A stretch of DNA of 64,000 nucleotides, from assembly GCA_030278955.1 (NCBI GenBank), contig JAOANR010000003.1, positions 49,386,902 through 49,450,901 of the forward strand, given 5' to 3'. The notes beneath the pieces are model-generated. The model worked only from the letters and a program-made list of their open reading frames with translations. It was not told the origin of the DNA and searched no databases. The stretch's first letter is position 1, and every line of letters starts with the position of its first letter. Made by a program: the position numbers and the translations under genes. This stretch comes from Hygrophila difformis (lineage: Eukaryota > Streptophyta > Magnoliopsida > Lamiales > Acanthaceae). Shown here piece after piece: positions 56,800-64,000 of the stretch.

Positions 56800-57513
56800 T
56801 GTCTAATTTCGATTGTATTTGGGCCAATGATTTGGTACATTGGTTTCAGATTTGGCATTCTATCAATGAAAATTGGTGTTTGAATTGATTTATAATCTTA
56901 TGTTTCATAGGATTGTCAATTATTTTATTTATAAAATTTTGATGATACAAAAAAATAAATTGTTAAAACATGTAAAATTAAATTCACATAATTATTAGTT
57001 AAAGCTAAAATCCCAAATACCAAAAAAAGATCTTGATTACTACTAACATTATTTCAAAAATATTTTATCCATTACATCAATTAAATATACAACAAAAGTG
57101 AATTGACAAATATAAATATAAAATGTTATATCTTCGAAGATGAATAATTATTTTCTAATCGTTATTTTCATTGAGTAGTGAGAGATTTTGATTTTTTTTT
57201 TATTAAACTGTAACATGTGTAAAACATTTAATTATGTAATTTGAACATTAAAAGAACACCAAGGAAGACCGAAAGCAAAAATTATAAAATAATTTCAGAG
57301 ACGATTGATTTTTTTTGCAAAAGGAAATAACAAAATATGTAAAATGCGTTACAAATAACTAAATTGAAATATAATAAATTCAAAAATGCCATACAATACA
57401 AAATAGAATCAGAAGGTGATGACTTTGGATGGCTCTTAAATAGGAACACATGACATGAAAACGTTGCTATGATAATCGACAGATTGGAGTGAACGTCAGA
57501 TGAAATGTCCTCG
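56800..57513. other. intergenic, no gene
   Basis: AT-rich sequence between small gene 2 and the RPA relic. Confidence 0.6.
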
Positions 57514-58030
57514 TCAACGTGCGGGTGCAATAGTCATTTGATCCACTGACAATGGACGATGAAGGCTTAAATTCTCATTTCGAATTATTACACGAAAGAT
57601 GAACCTCCTATTTAGCAACATCTGAGATATATAAGAAGGAAAATCTTCTCCCTAAATAGGATACGAAATGTCAAAATGATGAAATTAGAATTAATTGAAA
57701 AATATATAAATAAAGACGGAATGATTAAAAATCATTATACAAAATACCTCAGTCATTCCATTAATCAAGGTGTTTGCATCAGTAATTAAAATACTTTCGG
57801 CCTCTCGATGTCTAATGAGAAGAGAGCAGGTAGTCGTGCCATCAGATACAATGATTCTCAATCTATACCGCAACAAAGTGAAATTGAAAAGGTCGCCACA
57901 ATAAGGACAATAAAATTTCAAACCCATAAGATACTTCCCCTCTCGCTGACAAATAGTGCATGCATAACAATACCAACCGGCAGATTGATCTATACCAACA
58001 ACAATTGCATTTACATATAAGGATCCAACC
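57514..58030 (-). pseudogene. RPA70-like C-terminal relic (Helitron-derived)
   Basis: Two exons: 58030-57747 (VGSLYVNAIVVGIDQSAGWY, zinc region CYACTICQRE ... FYCPYC) and 57654-57514 (GEDFPSYISQMLLNRRFIFR ... TIAPAR, stop). They correspond to the last two exons of the Helitron-1 RPA gene with the same splice site positions, but with substantial divergence. No upstream exons are recognisable. It is therefore a remnant of another Helitron, or of an RPA paralogue, lodged between small genes 2 and 3. Confidence 0.8.
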
Positions 58031-58599
58031 TAAAAAAAAATGGAATAAATAAAAAACAAAGAAATGAGAGGTTAGCAAAAGAGAAAAAAAAATGTAAAAA
58101 AAAATCGACCAATATAATTCAATATACTTTTATTAGATGGAAGAAAAATTATATCAAGATACCCGTGGAGAAGAAAATATATCCCTAATGGAGGATTCCA
58201 TTGCAGATGTATGTAATCTACAATTACATTCGGTGAATGAAAGTGTACATATATATTATACTACTCTTAATGAAAACGATAAATTATGTTATATTTATTC
58301 AATGTGTGTATTAATTATAATTTAAAGTACCAATCACTTGGAAACACAACAACGCGGATTACCCCAACAGGTGTAACATTAGAATTTTGAATAGTTAATA
58401 TTAAAAAAATGTGGACACGATCGTACACAAAATGGTATTAATTAATATGACGTTTCATTTTTCCATATGAAATAATGATTGTGACGTTCCATATCTTTGA
58501 ATATTGTTTATATATATGTGAATAAGGTTTTGTAAGAACATCATAACAAATAACAAAACCACAAAAGAAGAGGATAGCTCTACGGTATCTAAAATCAAG
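58031..58599. other. intergenic, promoter side of small gene 3
   Basis: Low-complexity AT-rich sequence. A short plus-strand frame at 58137-58325 has no support. Confidence 0.5.
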
Positions 58600-59182
58600 A
58601 TGGCTCCGATATACTGGACACTACAGATATCAGCAATAAATCGTCTCATACCATACGCAGGTAGACATCATTTCGATAAAATTATATTTGAGTGTTCATT
58701 ACTTTTAACTTTTTACACGATTGTGTTTAGGTTTAAACTTTCCTAGAGGGTCGGATGCAGTTGCATGCAGAGACATATTGGCGAAAATTTTATCGGACAA
58801 TGAACCTGGGCTCGGCACGGCGGATAAAAGAAAGTTCGTTAGAATTATCGAATTCCTAGAGACTGCAATTAAGGAAAGTGAGCTCGCAGATGAAACGACA
58901 AACTTCACCAACAATCTCAAGGAAACGGTTACTCGCTATAAAGAAAACGTAAAGAATTGGATTGCATTTACTGAATCGAAGCCCGATTTCATATATGTTC
59001 CAAAGAATATTTTAATTCAAAGCACGGATGAATTGGACAACCTCTGCAAACGTATGACGGCACTATATGAAGACTATCCAGCGAAGAAAAATAATGAATT
59101 GCAAATGTTATGGGAAAAAGAAATTAGGAAGAAACTGCTCAACATATCTTGTAAATTCGGTAGTAACCTTAAAAAAGATTGA
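58600..59182 (+). CDS. small two-exon gene 3, unrecognised 170-aa family
   Basis: Exon 1 58600-58660 (MAPIYWTLQISAINRLIPYA), GTAGAC donor, TTTAG acceptor, exon 2 58731-59182. The junction PYAGLNFPRGSDAVACRDIL is close to that of gene 2. Exon 1 is 61 bp as in gene 2. Shared helical blocks include IIEFLETAIKESELADET, LKETVTRYKENVKNWI, YVPKNIL, STDELDNLC and a C-terminal IRKKLLNISCKFG. Frame intact. It converges on F-box D, about 1.2 kb away. Genes 2 and 3 are closer to each other than to gene 1, so they look like a more recent duplication. Confidence 0.82.
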
Positions 59183-60368
59183 TATATATATTATTATATT
59201 TAAGACTTTTATATTGGTGTAGTTTATATGTTTAACGAATTTATTTTGTTAACCGCTTTACGATTATTTTTCACATTTTTTAAATTATTATTTCATTTAC
59301 TTACTATTATCCTTCTAATTTTTCTTTAATAAACAATAAAAAATTCTTGAAAATCTGTATTCGTACACAACCTAAAGATTTTGTCTATTATTAATGTCAT
59401 AGATAGTATGAATTGTATTGTTTGTGTGATAAAACTTAACAAAGTCAATTGAATGAAATCTATTGCACAAACGTGAATAAAAAATTCACCAACCACTACA
59501 CTGTTTCATAAAATCATAATAAATGAAAACGTCACAGATTACAAATCCAATACATGGGAAATATAAACTGTTTAGTCACATCATAATTAACTCGGATTAA
59601 ATAATAGTAAATAATTAACAAATGCAACAACTGCCGTAATCCTAAATTAATCTACATATCACTTCGATTTGGAGTTTTTGTGAAGAGAGAATGAATTGTA
59701 TTTGGTTATTGAAAATTTTTTCATTTGTATTTAATTAAATATGAATCATATTTATATTTATATTTCCTTTATTTTACACAACTGTACATTCAAAATCACC
59801 ATGTAAACAAATGGTATAATGAATTACGAATAGAGAGGGAGAAGTAGCGGAGAATTTGAGAATCATCTTGATTTTTTAAAAAGCGTAGGTATTAGAAAAA
59901 AATTTGGAATAACTAGCGGCAAAAATTTATAATTTTGAATCGATATAAGGCTGTGTTTTATTCATTTTTTTTGTACGACTAAAATTGTTTCATCTGAATA
60001 AAATTATTACATAATGCAATAATATAAATAAGGAGATATTAATAATTTTAATGAATCACATCTAATGCTTTATAGTCTACAATATAAGTTTTAGAATGTC
60101 GGAATTATATTTTAAGCTTCAGTGTTTTCCCGTCAATAAAAAATAGATTAGACATACAGAACATATAAATTACAGATGCTGGGCAATAGATTAAAAAAAA
60201 AAATTTTAGTGATAACAATAAGAATATTTCGACAAAACTATATTTCATTGATCAAATTTAGCAATCCGAAAACAAAAAATGATTAACAATAGAAAAACAT
60301 AAGCCAAACACAAAAATATTGTCTGATCAAATACAATATGGAATAACATGTGCTCCATCATAAAAAAT
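59183..60368. other. intergenic between convergent small gene 3 and F-box D
   Basis: AT-rich, no coding sequence or clear repeat boundaries. Confidence 0.6.
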
Positions 60369-61267
60369 TCATCTTAAATACATATACTTGGCATTGTCCG
60401 GACGAAAAATCCAACACTCCCACGTCGCAATGCAAAGGATGCAGTCTGTTTGAACAATCTCATAGTCATCGTCTGGCCAACCTCGCATCAGACTAAGAAT
60501 ATGCTCATTAATGTCGCATATTATCTTATGAGATGTATCGAAAAAAGGATTTGGAAATTTAGGCCAACAATGAAACCATCTAATTACTTTTGCCCGAAGC
60601 GAAACCAATAATTTCTTATCACCGCTGATTAGAGACAACGATCTCGCTCCTTCTTTCAAACGCAGAGCATCATAACTACTAAAAAGCAAAATAGACTTTA
60701 GATAAACAGATGGAAGATGTCCATCCTTAATGGACTTATCCAGAACTGACACAGCACCATCCAAATCACGATGAACGATATGTTTGATCTGGAAGGTTCA
60801 TTTTTTAAGAAAAAATTATGAGTGGATATAAAAAGTAACAATAAAATAAATTAATAAAAATCAAAATATAATAATTAAATAAAATGCTACTCGTTACCAT
60901 TGCAGACTGAAGTTTAAGCATCGGGTTGCCATTAGCCACGCAATTAAGGAAGAAATTCCTCTTCGCAGGGCAACGAAATGGCCTCATGAACATTCGAAAC
61001 GAATCCATACAACATCTAGAATAGACTAATGGATGCTTTGTCGCTTGATAAAGGGATTTACAACTGAAAATATAATAAGTAATTAAATCATATTAATGAA
61101 ACAAAAACTTTACAATAAAATGATGAATGGTACCTGTAGCTGGCCGTAAACATTTCATCCAACGATGAAGCCGATAAGCGAGACATTATGTCTCCCAAAA
61201 GATCGGGAGTAAGATCAAGTAACGATATTTGGCGATGCCGACGATAACTTTGATCAGACTGATCCAT
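60369..61267 (-). CDS. F-box gene D, apparently intact
   Basis: Exon 1 61267-61134 (F-box: LLDLTPDLLGDIMSRLSASS, LDEMF), exon 2 61063-60898 (166 bp, [21 protein letters not shown]), exon 3 60788-60369 (DLDGAVSVLDKSIKDGHLPS ... CILCIATWECWIFRPDN). Total 720 nt, 239 residues, GT/AG introns of about 70-110 bp, no stops. The region after the F-box resembles short Sel1-like or helical repeats (GAVSVLDKSIKDGHLPSVYL), and the C-terminus has CxxCIATxEC. Likely an adaptor of an SCF ubiquitin ligase; substrate unknown. This is the cleanest gene for defining the family architecture in this window. Confidence 0.88.
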
Positions 61268-63115
61268 CACAATATACTGTATTATCTCTGGATCAATATC
61301 GAAATTTTGTGATTCTTACTTGAATGGATAAGTCGAGTTTATCAAATGAAGAAATGACGAAAACCATCTGGAATTAAATAGAAGAAAAAAGGTCATATAG
61401 TTAACATGGAACACGGACGGTCATGCTCTCCTGTAACATACTTGAAAAGACATCAATTAATTGCAATGGGAAATGGAAAATGATAATGAATCGTAAAAGA
61501 CGTGATTCATCATATGGAATAATTAGAAAGAGAAAAGTGGCTTTTGAAAATTATTACGTCATTAGAGAATTAAAAAAAAAATATTTTCTTGAGAAGTTAC
61601 ATATCTACTAAAAAAAACTATATAAACATAATTAATAAGGGGTTTGATTCTCGATTTTTTAAGACAGTATGCAAATATAATTATTTAAAATAATGGATTG
61701 AAGAGTGTTTTTAATATAAACCTTAAAATTAATTAAATGATCGAATATAATAATTTAATAAGACATATAGTGCTCAAAATAAAAAGATCCAAAAGCACCA
61801 TAATTTTAACAACATAATATTATAAGACGTTTAAAATAATTTCTAAATACATTAGGAATAAATTTAAAATGTTTTAAGTAGTCATGCACACCGTAGGTTG
61901 GATGTAAGAGATGAACTCTTTGTATAGAGCATAATTAACACACTTCGGCATTAAGAAATGATTGAAAAAAACTGAAATAAGTATATGCAATATTATAAGT
62001 GAATAAATCTATCAAAATTACACTATCATATATTGTATAGAGGATTAACTGGACGGGAAATGCAACATACACGTAACAAATAACTATTGCTTTTGCAGAT
62101 TCCAACAATTACTTAAGACAACAAATTGAACACAATAACTTCATTGATCCTCTTATATATGTTTCATAGTTAGAACTCAAAAGGAAAATATACTTCAGAT
62201 AAAATGATGGAATGTTGCATAGATGTCATTCGACATCGAGTAACAGCTGTTAGTGTTGTAAATATGAAATCACAATATTAAATAAAAAAAATGATCGAAC
62301 TTTATATGGAGTACTAACAAAAGCAACATCTGTTAAAAGCATTCGGTAATGTTACATATAATTTCACAAAAATAAAACCTTTGACATAAGAATTAACTGG
62401 TCTAACGTACAATATATAGGAATAGATCAATAAAGAAATGTGTCTAAACCAATGGATTATTAATAACTCGATAGACAGACCTGCAAATAAAAAAAATCTA
62501 GTGTTTATGTAAAAAAAAATTTAAAATATTAAATGAAAATATGAGTAATGTCGTGAAAATGAGAACTTAAAAATAAAAACAAAAATAAATAAAAAAAATA
62601 TAAAAATAAAGAGAAAAGGGGATATGGAAAAAAAGAATAATTACTTTACAATTTATATCTCATATATAATTGTGTCATATATAACAAACTGTAAAAAAAC
62701 AATACTACACAAAAAGTCATAAAATATGTTTTTTGCATGTTTGGTCCTATATAATTTATATTCATACAACATTGTATATATTAGCAATGATCAATCTCGA
62801 TTAATTTCCCATAATCTTTTCTGCAGGCAAAATTTAACATGTATGAAGATTATTTTGAATTTTTAGACAATCACGTGAATTCATGTTTAAGCGACGCATC
62901 CCGCATAGCTTATATATATTCAAAGAAAGATACCAATAAAATACATAAGAAGGGAAATAATATCACAAAATATTATGTCTTACAATTCAAAATTAAAAAT
63001 TCATATCTGTTTAAATTACAATACCAAAAACGAAAGTGCAAATTGTCTAATAAATATTCAAAGCATCGGAGTAAATACAAAAGAGCTTGATAATAGTTTT
63101 TTAAAAGGGCACAGC
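61268..63115. other. intergenic, no supported gene
   Basis: AT-rich. A plus-strand frame of 83 codons at 62839-63090 follows a TTTTCTGCAG that looks like a splice acceptor, but shows no resemblance to the small-gene exon 2 and has low-complexity Lys/Tyr composition. Confidence 0.5.
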
Positions 63116-64000
63116 TTAGTGCAACCATGGGGGATTACAAAAAATCCGGCATTCCTTCGTCGCAATGCACATGTTGCACGTCGTGTCATCGAATACATAG
63201 TGCATATCCATATCAATCGGCGTTGCTGCAGGGATCGGATGGCCAGGTTTGTTACAAAAATTCAACGTCATTGGTTGAAACATTGAACCGTCAATCCAGA
63301 CACGTTCAAGGATGAGAAGCACTTTCTCCCGACTACGAAGCAACAGTTTCTTGTCTGAAACATATGGAATCATTCCATCCAATCCCTCTTTGATCAGTCC
63401 AAGATCTTTCGAGGTCAACTGAAGAATACACTTAAAATATCTCGAAGCATCATGACCCTCTCCTATCGACCACAGCAACCTTAGAATACACCACTGTCGC
63501 CTTTTCATCAATACAAACTCAATCTGTACATTTTAATATATTATAAATAATTAATTAATAGTTCAACAACAGAACTTATAATAAGTTGTCTAGAATATAT
63601 TAAAAAATAGTACTTACAATGGTCTGACGCAATATTAAGTCGTAATTGTCTGCTATAAAGCAGGAATTGTAAAAATCCATCTTATTCCCTCTCAAGTGAG
63701 GTATATGCAGATGAACGAATGAATCCATTGAGCATCTAAGGAAGACAGCGTCAGATTGTGTAGCATTGAAAAGAGTTTTGCAGCTGCATACATAGTGTAC
63801 GTTTATACAATCAAACAATGATAGGTTATATTAAGATCATAATCTACTTAATAGTTTGGATCAAATAAGAACTGTAGGAAGTAACCTAAATGCCATGGAG
63901 AACAAATAATCCAGCGAATCCTCGGATACTTTGGCGGCAATTTCATTCAGAATCTCTGGCGGCATGTCCATTAATGTAGTAACGCCGTCCACCGTACTCT
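63116..64000 (-). CDS. F-box gene E, 5' end beyond the window
   Basis: Exon 1 from the window edge to 63886 (F-box: LMDMPPEILNEIAAKVSEDS, LDYLF), exon 2 63783-63618 (166 bp, SCKTLFNATQSDAVFLRCSMD), exon 3 63523-63116 (WSIGEGHDASRYFKCILQLT ... CNMCIATKECRIFCNPPW). Exon borders and phases equal those of gene D. It is the most divergent member: the first part of exon 3 (IEFVLMKRRQWCILRLLW) differs from the GAxxxLD pattern of the others. Frame open as far as seen. Confidence 0.82.

Noticed and set aside
62839..63286. Plus-strand frames before F-box E
   Set aside because: No similarity to the small-gene family; the second overlaps F-box E exon 3 in antisense.

Overview
This window is nuclear DNA from a flowering plant, most likely a eudicot. 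It is AT-rich with intron-bearing genes, plant LTR retrotransposons primed by initiator-tRNA-Met, Helitrons, hAT and Stowaway MITEs, an endogenous caulimovirid, and a local cluster of plant F-box genes. I cannot name the species from sequence alone.

Left part (1-24,363) is nested repeats. A minus-strand Gypsy/Tekay-type chromovirus (1-9,587, its left LTR cut by the window edge) abuts an endogenous pararetrovirus (9,588 to about 14,750) that carries movement-protein, protease/RT/RNase H and transactivator-like genes and a 35S-like promoter. A minus-strand Copia element with perfect AAGAA target duplications follows (15,227-19,674). Then come a palindrome-rich stretch, a hAT MITE inserted inside one of the palindromes, and two Helitron-like 5' ends. 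From 24,364 to 28,623 lies a non-coding repeat, perhaps one long LTR, containing a roughly 100-bp-period array of GTCGCGG palindromes.

Middle (29,525-49,953): two minus-strand Helitrons. Helitron-1 (about 29,525-39,927) carries an apparently uninterrupted Rep/helicase gene, an RPA70-like gene, and a fragment of an F-box gene next to its 3' hairpin. Helitron-2 (42,719-49,953) is non-autonomous, sits in intron 2 of an F-box gene, and carries exon fragments of aconitase, Cu/Zn superoxide dismutase and an insulin-degrading-enzyme-like peptidase, all in sense.

Right part (40,260-64,000) is the genic region. F-box genes on the minus strand (A, C, D, E, plus fragment B inside Helitron-1) share one exon architecture with an invariant 166-bp exon and a C-terminal CxxCIATxEC motif. 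Interleaved on the plus strand are three members of a small two-exon family (170-171 aa) that I do not recognise, with a PYxGxxFP junction motif. F-box A is invaded by Helitron-2 but keeps its reading frame across exons; F-box C is broken by a 3.0-kb solo LTR; F-box D looks intact; F-box E runs off the window. The interleaved F-box/small-protein array, decorated by Helitron parts (an F-box fragment in Helitron-1 and an RPA relic between small genes 2 and 3), is the best candidate here for an undescribed system. Whether the two families work together is inference from position only.
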